Made by a program: the position numbers and the translations under genes. The notes under the pieces are model-generated. The model saw only the letters and a list, made by a program, of their open reading frames with translations. It was not told the DNA's origin and searched no databases. Shown here one piece after another: positions 55,940 through 64,000 of a DNA stretch of 64,000 nucleotides (the stretch's first letter is position 1; every line of letters starts with the position of its first letter). Source of the DNA: Gaoshiqia sediminis (GTDB taxonomy: Bacteria > Bacteroidota > Bacteroidia > Bacteroidales > Prolixibacteraceae); the NCBI RefSeq assembly GCF_025907915.1, contig NZ_JAPAAF010000008.1:1-64000 (forward strand), in the 5' to 3' direction.

Positions 55940-57813
55940 TTAATACCCAATTTTGCCTGGTAAGCCTTCAGTTCTTCCAGCAAATTGCTCTTCACATGAA
56001 TGAAGTTTTCAATGCCTTTAGCTTTCAACTCATCCGTGCAGGCAGGAGCGCCGGCAACAACAAAGATTGCTTCGCCTTTAATGGCTTCGAAAGCAGCTGG
56101 GGCCAATTCAGCATATTCATCATCAGAACTGCAAAGCACCACGATGTCGGCACCGGCAGCTTTAGCAGCAGCCACACCTTCTTCGATCGTCTCAAAACCG
56201 TTATTGTCTTTCACCTCGTAACCGGCAACAGCAAAGAAGTTGCAGGCAAACTGAGCACGAGCCTTGCGGAAGTTCAGGTTACCAATGGTTAGCATGAAAG
56301 CCAGCGGACGTTTATTGTCTTTAGCGAAGTTATCGGTAGCAGCACGCATTTTTTCAAAAGCCTGTGCACCACGGTATGGTTTCAGCGTTTCAATTTCAGC
56401 ATCTTCGGCAGTTAAATCCTGTGCCTCAAAAACAGATGCGTCAACTGAACCTTCTATTTTTTCGGTGAAATTCGGGAACTGGTTTACACCCAACAGGTTT
56501 TCACGACGGGTAGCCACGTTCAAATCGCGTTTTGCCGCCATCGCTTTCACTTCAGCCTGAATAAAACCTTCTTTGGCAGCTGCCAGGAAGCCTCCTTTAT
56601 CCTGAATGGCGAGGAACAATTTCCAGGCTTCGTCGGCGATTGAAGCAGTCAGCTCTTCCACATAGTATGAACCGGCAGCCGGGTCAACAATCTTGTCGAA
56701 GTTTGATTCTTCTTTCAGCAACAACTGTTGGTTGCGGGCAATCCGATCAGAGAAAGTTGTTGGCTCTTCGTAAATGGCGTTGAACGGAAGTACCGTGATG
56801 GAATTGGCGCCACCCAAGGCAGCACTCATGGCTTCGGTTTGTGTACGCAACATGTTTACGTAAGGGTCATAAACCGTTTTATTCCAGCTGCCGGTTTCGG
56901 CATGAGCATTCATCTTGCAGCTGTCATCGCATTTAGGCTCGTAAGCTTTTACGATTTGCGCCCACAACATCCGGGCAGCGCGCAATTTCGCGATCTCCAT
57001 GAAGTAGTTGGCACTTACGCTGAAATTAAATTTGATATTTTTTGCAATAGCGTCAACCTCCGCACCCGCTTCGGTAACAGCCGAAAGGTACTCCGCGCCC
57101 TGGGCCAAAGCAAATGCCAATTCCTGCACAACCGAAGCACCGGCATTCCCGTAGTTTTTAGCATTCACAGCAACCACACGGAAGTTTGGCAAAGCAGTTG
57201 TTTTTTCGATCAGGTCTTTTAGTTGAGCTACCGAACCATCTTTGCCGTTTTTCAGGCGGCCATACAGCAGGTAGTTTCCAAATGAGTCGCAAGCCACAGA
57301 AGCCACAACCTTAGCCGGGTCCCATTTGCCGGCCAACACATAATCGGCAAAGGCAGCAGCAATTTTGTTGCTGTAACATTTGGCTGCAAAGTTCACTTCA
57401 ACCGATTCCAGGCAAATGTCTTTCAACAGAACACTCATGTCGGCCACCGTAACTTCAGTACATTCATTAAAAACAAAGCCCAACGAAGTCACACCTTTCA
57501 TCAAAACGTCCAGTGCTTTCTTGTTGGCTTCTTCCAGATCTTTTACAATGATATTCTGGCGAACATACCAGTCATTGTTGTTGGTTTTGGTTCCGCGCAC
57601 ATACGGGAACTCCCCGGGAAGGGTATCCAGATACTCCAGCTTGGTTAGGTCTTCCTGACGATAAAACGGTTGAACTGAAAAACCTTCGTTTGTCCTCCAC
57701 ACCAACTTGCGGTCAAAATCGGCGCCTTTCAAGTCGGCCACCACCTTTGCTTTCCACGTTTCTGTGCTGATCGGAGGAAATTCTTCAAAAAGTTTGTTAT
57801 ATTTTTCTGCCAT
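55936..57813 (-). CDS. mutA: Methylmalonyl-CoA mutase, small subunit
   Basis: 625 residues from the ATG at 57813. It is the non-catalytic partner of the heterodimeric mutase. It keeps the TIM-barrel pattern (KLRAARMLWAQIV, THE-like AHAETGSWNKTVYDPYVNMLRTQTEAMSAALGGA), but the C-terminal domain has no DxHxxG: the expected place reads MLTIGNLNFRKARAQF, so it should not bind cobalamin. That loss is normal for the small subunit. Its stop codon falls within the cassette's inverted repeat. A promoter-like site lies upstream. Confidence 0.96.
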   Translation of the reverse strand: MAEKYNKLFEEFPPISTETWKAKVVADLKGADFDRKLVWRTNEGFSVQPFYRQEDLTKLEYLDTLPGEFPYVRGTKTNNNDWYVRQNIIVKDLEEANKKALDVLMKGVTSLGFVFNECTEVTVADMSVLLKDICLESVEVNFAAKCYSNKIAAAFADYVLAGKWDPAKVVASVACDSFGNYLLYGRLKNGKDGSVAQLKDLIEKTTALPNFRVVAVNAKNYGNAGASVVQELAFALAQGAEYLSAVTEAGAEVDAIAKNIKFNFSVSANYFMEIAKLRAARMLWAQIVKAYEPKCDDSCKMNAHAETGSWNKTVYDPYVNMLRTQTEAMSAALGGANSITVLPFNAIYEEPTTFSDRIARNQQLLLKEESNFDKIVDPAAGSYYVEELTASIADEAWKLFLAIQDKGGFLAAAKEGFIQAEVKAMAAKRDLNVATRRENLLGVNQFPNFTEKIEGSVDASVFEAQDLTAEDAEIETLKPYRGAQAFEKMRAATDNFAKDNKRPLAFMLTIGNLNFRKARAQFACNFFAVAGYEVKDNNGFETIEEGVAAAKAAGADIVVLCSSDDEYAELAPAAFEAIKGEAIFVVAGAPACTDELKAKGIENFIHVKSNLLEELKAYQAKLGIN

Positions 57814-57840
57814 AATGTAACTGTTAAGAAAATCAGGGGG

Positions 57841-57848
57841 CAAAATTA
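57841..57848 (-). promoter_or_regulatory. -7 box of the methylmalonyl-CoA mutase operon
   Basis: Minus-strand TAATTTTG fits TANNTTTG 28 bases before the ATG at 57813. The best TTTTG upstream is 23 bases away, a little longer than ideal. Nothing else resembling a promoter is closer. Confidence 0.5.
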
Positions 57849-58236
57849 GCTGTTTTTAATCAGCTACATTGCAAAACCCTCAAGTTTTTAACCTTTAAGT
57901 AACAAAATTCACGATTTGATTTTCAGGCATTTAAATATGCAGCAGTTTAAATATGTGGGTTTTACGCCTTATTTGTAAACAGTAAAAATAAAAAAGTGAT
58001 TTTTGACAGTTTTTCAAGGAATTCGGAGCAAAAAAAATGCAGGAAGACCTGACGCAACCTTTAGTGCATTCTCGCCTGAAATACTTGCATTCCCTGAGAA
58101 TAAGCTACCTTTGGCTGCTGAAACTTCAGGAAAAACCGGATTGCATACACAGCAACACCGATAAGGAAAAGGAAGGCAAGCAACTTTTGCCTGGCTTTCT
58201 CCGAAGCAAACCGGAACAAAAACCGTATTACGAAAT
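57849..58236. other. Intergenic region between divergent units
   Basis: 388 bases between the mutase promoter and the SDR gene. Short reading frames here (for example 58037-58240) have no family character and compositional bias unlike the neighbours. Apart from the -7 box at 57841, I see no repeat, hairpin or clear promoter. Confidence 0.55.
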
Positions 58237-59046
58237 ATGAAAGTTAACAACGAAAAATATACCCTGATAACCGGCGCCAGCACCGGCCTTGGAAAAGAAT
58301 TTGCCATTGAATGTGCCCGGCGCGGCATGAACCTGATTTTAGTTTCGCTGCCGCATGAAAACCTGGAAGAATTGGGGCAGGAACTCTCGGCATCCTACTC
58401 GATCAGGGTGGCCTGCCGCGAAGTTGACCTGACCAACCGGAAGTTGCTGGAAGAGCTGACCGACTGGATCACCGGAAATTTTGCCATCAACATGCTCATC
58501 AACAACGCGGGGATCGGCGGCACCCAATTTTTCATCGACTCACCTATCGATTACCTCGACAATATGATCCAGCTAAACATTCGGGCCATGACCCTGCTCA
58601 CCCGCCTGTTGCTGCCGGAACTAAAAACACATCCGAAAGCTTATATCCTGAATGTATCCAGCCTGGCGGCATTTTCGCCGGTCCCCTTCAAAACCATCTA
58701 TCCGGCTTCCAAGGCATTCATCCATCATTTTACGCGTGGACTGAAAGCCGAATTGAAAGACACGAACATCCGGGTTTGTGTGCTGAACCCGGGACCGATC
58801 ATGACCAACAAGGATGTTACCAAACGAATTAACGGACAAAGTTTCTATGTGCGCTTGTCGATTATGAGCCCCGAACGGATTGCCCGCATCGCTGTAAGAA
58901 GGTTGTTGCGGGGCCACGCGGTAATCATCCCGGGTTTTATGAACCGGTTCAACGCTTTTTTCATTCGCCTGGCACCCGTTAGCTGGCGCCTCAATGTGGG
59001 CACATCCATCTTCAGGCGCGACCTCGGAAAAAGCAAACAGCGATGA
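58237..59046 (+). CDS. Short-chain dehydrogenase/reductase
   Basis: 269 residues of the classical SDR fold. The NAD(P) motif is TGASTGLGKEFA, then the NNAG motif as LINNAGIG, and the active site is S...YPASK (S in LNVSSLAAFS, Y in TIYPASKAF). GLKAELKDTNIRVCVLNPGPIMTN is typical of DltE-like members. The substrate cannot be read. Its stop overlaps the ATG of the next gene by four bases (ATGA), so the pair is translationally coupled. Confidence 0.88.
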   Translation: MKVNNEKYTLITGASTGLGKEFAIECARRGMNLILVSLPHENLEELGQELSASYSIRVACREVDLTNRKLLEELTDWITGNFAINMLINNAGIGGTQFFIDSPIDYLDNMIQLNIRAMTLLTRLLLPELKTHPKAYILNVSSLAAFSPVPFKTIYPASKAFIHHFTRGLKAELKDTNIRVCVLNPGPIMTNKDVTKRINGQSFYVRLSIMSPERIARIAVRRLLRGHAVIIPGFMNRFNAFFIRLAPVSWRLNVGTSIFRRDLGKSKQR

Positions 59047-60029
59047 AGGTACTGATCACCGGGGCAAACGGACTGCTCGGAAGCAACCTGGCCCGGCAGT
59101 TGCTGAAAGCAAACTACGGGGTGAGGGCGATGGTTCGCGAAAATAGTAACTTGCAGTCGCTCGCCGGAGCTGATGTTGAGATGTTCCGGGGTAATGTGCT
59201 GGATGCCCGCGACCTGAAAAAAGCACTAACGGGCTGTCAGGTCGTTGTTCATGCAGCCGCCAATACCACCCAATGGCCATCAGACTACCGCTTTTACCAA
59301 CCCATGAATGTTGACGGCACCCGCTTGTTGCTGAATGAAAGCCGCAAAGCTGGCATCGAACGGTTTATTTATGTGGGTTCGGCCAATGCTTTTGGCCCGG
59401 GAAGCAAAGAAAAACCAGGTACCGAGAAGTCGCCATTCACCCACATCCAGCGCCAATCGGGCTACATGCAAAGTAAATACGAAGCGCAGCAACTGGTGCT
59501 CGAATTTCATCAACGACACCATTTCCCGGCGGTGGTGGTCAACCCCACGTTTATGCTCGGAAAATACGATGCCAAACCAAGCTCCGGTCAATTGTTGTTG
59601 ATGGCCCACAAAAAACAGCTGATGCTCTGCCCTCCCGGCGGTAAGAATTTCGTTCATGTGGAAGATGTGGCTTGCGGCATCATCCGGGCCATCGAATACG
59701 GGACACCCGGCGAATGCTATTTGCTGGGCGGCCAAAACCTGAACTATGACGAGTTCTTTCGGAAGATGAAGTCGGTTTGCGGTTACCCGAAACAATTGAT
59801 CCGACTTCCCAAACCGATCATTTCAACGGCAGGATGGGCGGGTACCTTTTACGAACGACTTAGTGGAAACCCTGCCAGACTTAACCTCACCAATGCCCGG
59901 CTGTTAATGGCCGAAAACTACTACTCGCCAGAGAAAGCTATCCGTGAGCTGCAACTCCCACAAACACCGGTTGAACAGGCAATTGCAGAGGCACTGGAAT
60001 GGTTTGGGGAGATGGGAAAGTTACCGTAA
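59043..60029 (+). CDS. NAD-dependent epimerase/dehydratase (extended SDR)
   Basis: 328 residues of the extended SDR group. It has the Rossmann motif TGANGLLGSNLARQLL, VVHAAANTTQW and the catalytic YMQSKYEAQQ (YxxxK). The pattern resembles dihydroflavonol-4-reductase/3-beta-hydroxysteroid dehydrogenase-type enzymes, which is a broad label. With the upstream SDR it may carry out consecutive steps on one substrate; the 4-base overlap supports a joint role. Specificity is unknown. Confidence 0.85.
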   Translation: MKVLITGANGLLGSNLARQLLKANYGVRAMVRENSNLQSLAGADVEMFRGNVLDARDLKKALTGCQVVVHAAANTTQWPSDYRFYQPMNVDGTRLLLNESRKAGIERFIYVGSANAFGPGSKEKPGTEKSPFTHIQRQSGYMQSKYEAQQLVLEFHQRHHFPAVVVNPTFMLGKYDAKPSSGQLLLMAHKKQLMLCPPGGKNFVHVEDVACGIIRAIEYGTPGECYLLGGQNLNYDEFFRKMKSVCGYPKQLIRLPKPIISTAGWAGTFYERLSGNPARLNLTNARLLMAENYYSPEKAIRELQLPQTPVEQAIAEALEWFGEMGKLP

Positions 60030-60097
60030 ATTGAAAATTTGGCAAGTCGAGTTTCCGTATTTAGCTAAAATTGGCAGGTTTCGGGTACCGGATTACC

Positions 60098-60922
60098 TCA
60101 CAACGAAAAGGTTTCTTTCACCTTTGGGCCACGTTCAGTCCATTCAACTGTAGCACATTCGGCATAGAAATCGTGCTCAAAAAACAGGATGTAATTCTTT
60201 TCAGCAGCTTCTTTCAGGAACGCTTCTTTTTCTTCCATGGCTGTCACCGGGTACAAATCGTACGAAGCCAGCCAAACAATCGGAATATTGGCCGAAGTCG
60301 GAATGAAATCGGACATGTACACATAGGTATTATCTTCCACTGCAATAAGCGGGATCATTTGTCCGGGGGTGTGGCCGTTAAATAAACGTACCGAAACCTT
60401 GGGAAACAATTCGCCATCATCCTCAACCAACTGCATGTTCCCCTTTTCTTTCAAAAAATTCAGGATCTCAGGATAATAGGCAGCCCGCTCGCGGATGTTG
60501 GAAATTCCGGAGTGCTCCCACTGCACCCGGCTGCACCAATGCGTGGCATTCGGAAACAGCAACTTCAGCGTTCCATTATCAGTAAAAACGGCCCCGTTGC
60601 AATGATCCCAGTGCAAATGGGTAAAAAGTACATCGGTGATATCGGCGGGGCAGTAGCCGGCTTTTGCCAGCGACCGGGGCAGCGCGTCAGTTTCCTCATG
60701 CCCGTTGTTACGTTTCACCTTTTCCGGGTAGTGATAGCCCACTCCGGCCTCGATCAGAATTTTCCGGTCACCCTGATCAATAAGCAAACAGCGCATGGTC
60801 AACCGGGTTACATTGTTCTCGTCGGCGGGGTAAACCTTCGACCACATCGGTTTTGGGATCACACTGAAAAGGGCGCCGCCATCGCACGAAAAATGTCCGG
60901 CATGTATCGGGAAGAGTTTCAT
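60098..60922 (-). CDS. Metallo-beta-lactamase-fold hydrolase
   Basis: 274 residues. The MBL motif is LFTHLHWDHCNG (H102, H104, D106, H107) with later ligands in FNGHTPGQMIPLI, VYMSDFIPT and FFEHDFYAECA, so both zinc sites look intact. The fold is close to lactonase-type members such as AiiA, but that group is broad and quorum quenching cannot be claimed. It is transcribed away from the Mpl-like gene, with about 50 bases between the start codons. Confidence 0.88.
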   Translation of the reverse strand: MKLFPIHAGHFSCDGGALFSVIPKPMWSKVYPADENNVTRLTMRCLLIDQGDRKILIEAGVGYHYPEKVKRNNGHEETDALPRSLAKAGYCPADITDVLFTHLHWDHCNGAVFTDNGTLKLLFPNATHWCSRVQWEHSGISNIRERAAYYPEILNFLKEKGNMQLVEDDGELFPKVSVRLFNGHTPGQMIPLIAVEDNTYVYMSDFIPTSANIPIVWLASYDLYPVTAMEEKEAFLKEAAEKNYILFFEHDFYAECATVEWTERGPKVKETFSL

Positions 60923-60971
60923 AATTTTTGCCTTGAATGTTTATCTTTGGACTTTCCGCAAAGATAAGGAT

Positions 60972-62387
60972 ATGCACATTCATTTTATTGCCATTGGCGG
61001 AAGCGCCATGCACAACCTGGCCATTGCCCTGCATAAAAAAGGGTATAAAGTAACCGGTAGCGACGACGAGATTTTTGAACCCTCGCGCAGCCGCTTGGAA
61101 AAATATGGCTTACTGCCTGCCCAAACCGGCTGGCAGCCCGAGCTGATCTCCCAAAAACCCGACGTGATTATTCTGGGCATGCACGCCCATCCCGACAATC
61201 CGGAGTTGAAACAGGCGCAGGAGCTGGGTTTGAAAATTTATTCGTACCCCGAGTACCTGTACGAGCAAACCAAAAACAAAACCCGCGTGGTGATTGGCGG
61301 TTCGCATGGAAAAACCACCATAACCTCGATAGTGATGCATGTGCTTAAATTCAACCAACTGGATTTTGACTACATGGTAGGAGCCAACCTGGAAGGTTTT
61401 GACACCATGGTTTCTTTAAAAGAAGACACCAAAATCGCTGTTTTTGAAGGCGACGAATACCTGTCGTCGCCCATCGACCGACGCCCCAAGTTTCACCTCT
61501 ACCACCCGCACATCGCCCTGCTGAGCGGCATTGCCTGGGATCACATCAACGTGTTCCCTACCTTCGAAAACTATGTGGAACAATTTCAGATTTTTGCGGA
61601 TGGGGTTGAAGAAAACGGGGCGCTTATTTATTTTGAAGGAGATGAAAACTTACGCCGGATTGCCGGGCAAAGCCGGAATGACATTGACAAACTGCCTTAC
61701 AGCGAACACGAATCTGTGGTGGAAGATGGCATAACCTATCTGAAATTCAACGACCGGGAAATTCGCCTGCATGTGTTTGGCGATCACAACCTGCAAAACA
61801 TTGCCGGAGCCAAGCTGGTGTGCAGCAAAGTGGGCATCAGCGACGAGCAATTCTACCGGGCCATGACCAGCTTTAAGGGAGCTGCCCGTCGATTGGAAGT
61901 GCTTTCTGAAAATGAAAAAACCACTGTTTTTTACGATTTTGCCCATTCACCTTCCAAACTGAAAGCCACTACGGCTGCTGTTAAAAAGCAATTCGACAAT
62001 CGCCAATTGGTGGCCGTGATGGAATTGCACACTTACAGCTCGCTGAAAAAGGAATTTCTCCCCCAATACGGAGGTTGCATGGACGAAGCCGATGAGGCGT
62101 TTGTATTTTTCAACCCCAAAACAATTGAACACAAACGGCTGACGCCAATTTCAAAAGAAGAAGTGGCTGCTGCCTTTAGCAAACCGGAGTTGCATGTTTT
62201 TACCGATCCTACAGAACTTTTTGACCTCCTTCGGCAAAAAGATTGGCAAAATAAGAACCTGTTAATCATGACTTCAGGAAATTTTTCGGGGCAGAATTTA
62301 AAAGAATTTGCAATCGGGCTAACCGGAAATCCGATCCGGTTTGGAAATGAAAAATGGATCAAACAACAGGGTACAACCATGAACTAA
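60972..62387 (+). CDS. mpl: Mpl-like UDP-N-acetylmuramate-peptide ligase
   Basis: 471 residues from the ATG at 60972. The Mur ligase layout is complete: N-terminal Rossmann FIAIGGSAMHNLAIAL, P-loop VVIGGSHGKTTITS (G110 to T116), LEGFDTMVSLKEDTKIAVFEGDEY, and a C-terminal ligase domain. MurC/Mpl are closely related; the sequence order (HIHFIAIGGSAM, then direct ligation without a MurC-type start) and the following dipeptidase favour the recycling enzyme Mpl, which joins a recovered tripeptide to UDP-MurNAc. The exact peptide is not seen. Confidence 0.85.
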   Translation: MHIHFIAIGGSAMHNLAIALHKKGYKVTGSDDEIFEPSRSRLEKYGLLPAQTGWQPELISQKPDVIILGMHAHPDNPELKQAQELGLKIYSYPEYLYEQTKNKTRVVIGGSHGKTTITSIVMHVLKFNQLDFDYMVGANLEGFDTMVSLKEDTKIAVFEGDEYLSSPIDRRPKFHLYHPHIALLSGIAWDHINVFPTFENYVEQFQIFADGVEENGALIYFEGDENLRRIAGQSRNDIDKLPYSEHESVVEDGITYLKFNDREIRLHVFGDHNLQNIAGAKLVCSKVGISDEQFYRAMTSFKGAARRLEVLSENEKTTVFYDFAHSPSKLKATTAAVKKQFDNRQLVAVMELHTYSSLKKEFLPQYGGCMDEADEAFVFFNPKTIEHKRLTPISKEEVAAAFSKPELHVFTDPTELFDLLRQKDWQNKNLLIMTSGNFSGQNLKEFAIGLTGNPIRFGNEKWIKQQGTTMN

Positions 62388-62397
62388 ACTTATTTCC

Positions 62398-63639
62398 ATG
62401 AAGAAATACCTCCTCTGTTCATTGCTGTCGGTAACCATCCTGACTGGTTACCCACAGGATAAAGATCAAAAGCGTTGGAAGAAAGCCCGGAAAATACACG
62501 AGCAAACCCTGACAATCGACACGCATTCGGATACACCGCTGCTCATGCTGAAAAGCGGGTTCGATTTGGGTGTTAGCCACGAAAGCCCCGCCAGCCGGGT
62601 GGACTTTCCCAGAATGAAAAAAGGCGGACTGGATGCCATGTTTTTTGCCGTGTTTACCGGACAAAAACCACGAACACCGGAAAATTATGATCAGGCTTAC
62701 CGATTGGCACACCAAATGCTCGATTCGATTTATTCAGCCGTGGAGCGCAACAGCAGCATGGCGACTATTGCCCTTACTGCCGATGATGCTGAAAAAATTG
62801 AGAGAACAAGCAAACGTGCCATCTACATCGGAATGGAAAATGGCTTTCCGCTGGAAACTAATTTGAACCGGGTGCAGGAATTTTACAACCGGGGTGTTCG
62901 TTACATTACCCTCTGCCATTCGTTTCACAACGATCTGTGCGACGCGTCAAGCGATGGCGAAAAGCCCGAGCACAACGGGCTGAGCGCATTTGGCCGCGAA
63001 GTTATTGCCGAGATGAATCGCCTGGGGATGATGATCGACTGCTCTCATATCTCAGATAAATCATTCTACGATGTCATTCAGCACAGCAAAGCGCCGGTAA
63101 TTGCCTCGCATAGCAGCGTGCGTGCGGTTTGCCGCCACGACCGGAACATGAGTGATGACATGATCAAAACACTGGCCCGGCATGGTGGCGTCATCCAGAT
63201 CTGCCTGTTGGACGACTACGTAAAAACACCCGACACAACAACTGTTCGCTACCGAAAAGCCCAGGAATTTTACCACATTTACCGCCACGAACTGAAAAAT
63301 ATGACAGACACACAACGGTCGGACTTTTACCAGTCGTGGGATGAATTTGAGCAGCAATACCCCAAAGCACTGCCAACAGTAGGCGATTTGGTTGACCACA
63401 TCGATCATGTAACCAGCCTGGTTGGGATCGATCACGTGGGCATTGGCAGCGACTTTGACGGCGGCGGCGGTTTGGCCGATTGTACCGATGTGAGCCAGTT
63501 TCCGAACATCACCTTCGAACTGCTGAAACGCGGCTATACAGAAGAAGACATCAAAAAAATCTGGGGAGGCAACCTGCTGCGCGTTTTCCGGCAAGTAGAG
63601 ACGGTGGCCGGAACGCTGGCAGAGAGCCAAAGGAACTGA
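62398..63639 (+). CDS. Exported membrane dipeptidase (renal dipeptidase family, M19)
   Basis: 413 residues. A signal peptide (LLCSLLSVTILTGYP) directs export. M19 metal residues are visible in TIDTHSDTPLLM (HxD), GMENGFPL (E bridging), MMIDCSHISDKSF, VIASHSSVRAVCRHDRN and DHVGIGSDFDGGGGL. It should cleave dipeptides, including D-amino-acid types. It begins 11 bases after the Mpl-like gene, so the two probably act in one peptide-recovery unit, one outside and one inside the membrane (inference). The end is 37 bases before the convergent LytTR gene. Confidence 0.92.
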   Translation: MKKYLLCSLLSVTILTGYPQDKDQKRWKKARKIHEQTLTIDTHSDTPLLMLKSGFDLGVSHESPASRVDFPRMKKGGLDAMFFAVFTGQKPRTPENYDQAYRLAHQMLDSIYSAVERNSSMATIALTADDAEKIERTSKRAIYIGMENGFPLETNLNRVQEFYNRGVRYITLCHSFHNDLCDASSDGEKPEHNGLSAFGREVIAEMNRLGMMIDCSHISDKSFYDVIQHSKAPVIASHSSVRAVCRHDRNMSDDMIKTLARHGGVIQICLLDDYVKTPDTTTVRYRKAQEFYHIYRHELKNMTDTQRSDFYQSWDEFEQQYPKALPTVGDLVDHIDHVTSLVGIDHVGIGSDFDGGGGLADCTDVSQFPNITFELLKRGYTEEDIKKIWGGNLLRVFRQVETVAGTLAESQRN

Positions 63640-63676
63640 CAGAAACGACAAAAATCCGTCATCTTCCTCTTCGAAA

Positions 63677-64000
63677 TCAAATTTTCATCAACCCTTTCAG
63701 CTTCTCGCAATAGGCACGCCCGGAAACAAGACGGGACTTATTAATATCGTCCATTTTGACGATGAACTTACTGCCGTAATGTTTATTGAATTCCTTAATC
63801 CGGTTCGTGTTAACCAGCAAGGAGCGGTGAATCCTCAGGAAACTGTCTTCCAGTTTCATTTCCAGGTTTTTCAGCGAAAGATCACACAAATAGGTTTTCC
63901 CATCTTTTATATGGATTGACACATATTTGTCTTCGGCCGAGAAATAAGAAACATCTTCAATCCGGACAAAAAGCATCCGGTCGCCCAATTTGACCGGGAT
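63677..64000 (-). CDS. LytTR-domain protein, 3' part (start lies beyond the window)
   Basis: The last 107 or so codons of a protein whose 5' end is outside the window. IPVKLGDRMLFVRIEDVSYFSAEDKYVSIHIKDG and LEDSFLRIHRSLLVNTNRIKEF are those of the LytTR DNA-binding domain, starting with its usual linker (VK-GDR). A receiver domain would be expected upstream, outside the window. It is convergent with the dipeptidase gene. Confidence 0.88.
   Translation of the reverse strand: MPVKLGDRMLFVRIEDVSYFSAEDKYVSIHIKDGKTYLCDLSLKNLEMKLEDSFLRIHRSLLVNTNRIKEFNKHYGSKFIVKMDDINKSRLVSGRAYCEKLKGLMKI

Noticed and set aside
58014-58328. Small reading frames on both strands before the SDR gene
   Set aside because: No family character and no clear promoter; one overlaps the start of the SDR gene on the other strand.
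60098-60922. Quorum-quenching lactonase as a specific name for the MBL hydrolase
   Set aside because: The HxHxDH motif is shared by many hydrolases, and nothing in the context points to acyl-homoserine lactones.
1-64000. CRISPR arrays, rRNA operons, prophage or complete IS elements
   Set aside because: No regularly spaced direct repeats, rRNA-like sequence, integrase or transposase was seen anywhere in the window.

Overview
The window reads as a chromosomal segment of a member of the Bacteroidota, most likely of the Marinilabiliales/Prolixibacteraceae type (the phylum is well supported, the order is inference). The signs are an LpxC-FabZ fusion, a two-subunit methylmalonyl-CoA mutase, a long IF-2 with a low-complexity N-terminus, LytS/LytTR signalling, an A2M-PBP1C pair, almost no Shine-Dalgarno sequences, and several promoters of the Bacteroidota form TTTG-N19-TANNTTTG. 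Coding density is high. I see no rRNA, CRISPR array, prophage or complete insertion sequence.

Layout. 1-4.7 kb (minus strand): lipid A genes lpxA, lpxC-fabZ and lpxD, preceded by an HD hydrolase. 4.7-9.7 kb (plus): rimP-nusA-infB behind a clear promoter and a terminator-like leader hairpin. 9.7-12 kb: gcvH, tsaE and an alanine-dehydrogenase-like gene with altered catalytic residues. 11.9-17.6 kb (minus): pullulanase with a small membrane protein, then a Lia-like envelope-stress cluster of two small membrane proteins, a LytS-type kinase and a LytTR regulator. 17.8-20.4 kb: glnS, folB, tRNA-Cys. 20.4-25.6 kb (minus): a phosphoribosyltransferase joined to an ECF S-component-like protein, a very large NtrY-like kinase, rlmH. 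25.7-33.5 kb: DUF4783 protein, YihY/BrkB protein, two rhomboids, mutL, a small membrane protein, a voltage-gated-type channel and a ComM/YifB ATPase.

33.6-42.1 kb holds an alpha-2-macroglobulin lipoprotein and PBP1C, a classical periplasmic pair. They are split by a GxxExxY (PD-(D/E)XK nuclease-like) gene bracketed by palindromic repeats. 42-52.8 kb: Tat-exported aldo/keto reductase, pyrophosphatase, a lipoprotein, folA and thyA, a sugar-binding lipoprotein, a nucleoside transporter with a DUF151 nuclease gene, rplU-rpmA, serS. 52.8-53.3 kb is a non-coding stretch rich in palindromes. 53.3-57.8 kb (minus) is the methylmalonyl-CoA mutase operon, interrupted by a four-helix-bundle (S23/IVP-like) gene inside terminal inverted repeats. 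58.2-64 kb: SDR and epimerase pair, MBL hydrolase, Mpl-like ligase with a dipeptidase, and the 3' end of a LytTR gene cut by the window edge.

The most interesting pattern is the pair of accessory cassettes. Each is a single small gene bracketed by inverted or palindromic repeats, lying co-directionally inside a conserved gene pair, and one repeat is read as the first codons of pbpC. This resembles a non-autonomous mobile unit such as REP/RAYT systems, but with different proteins.
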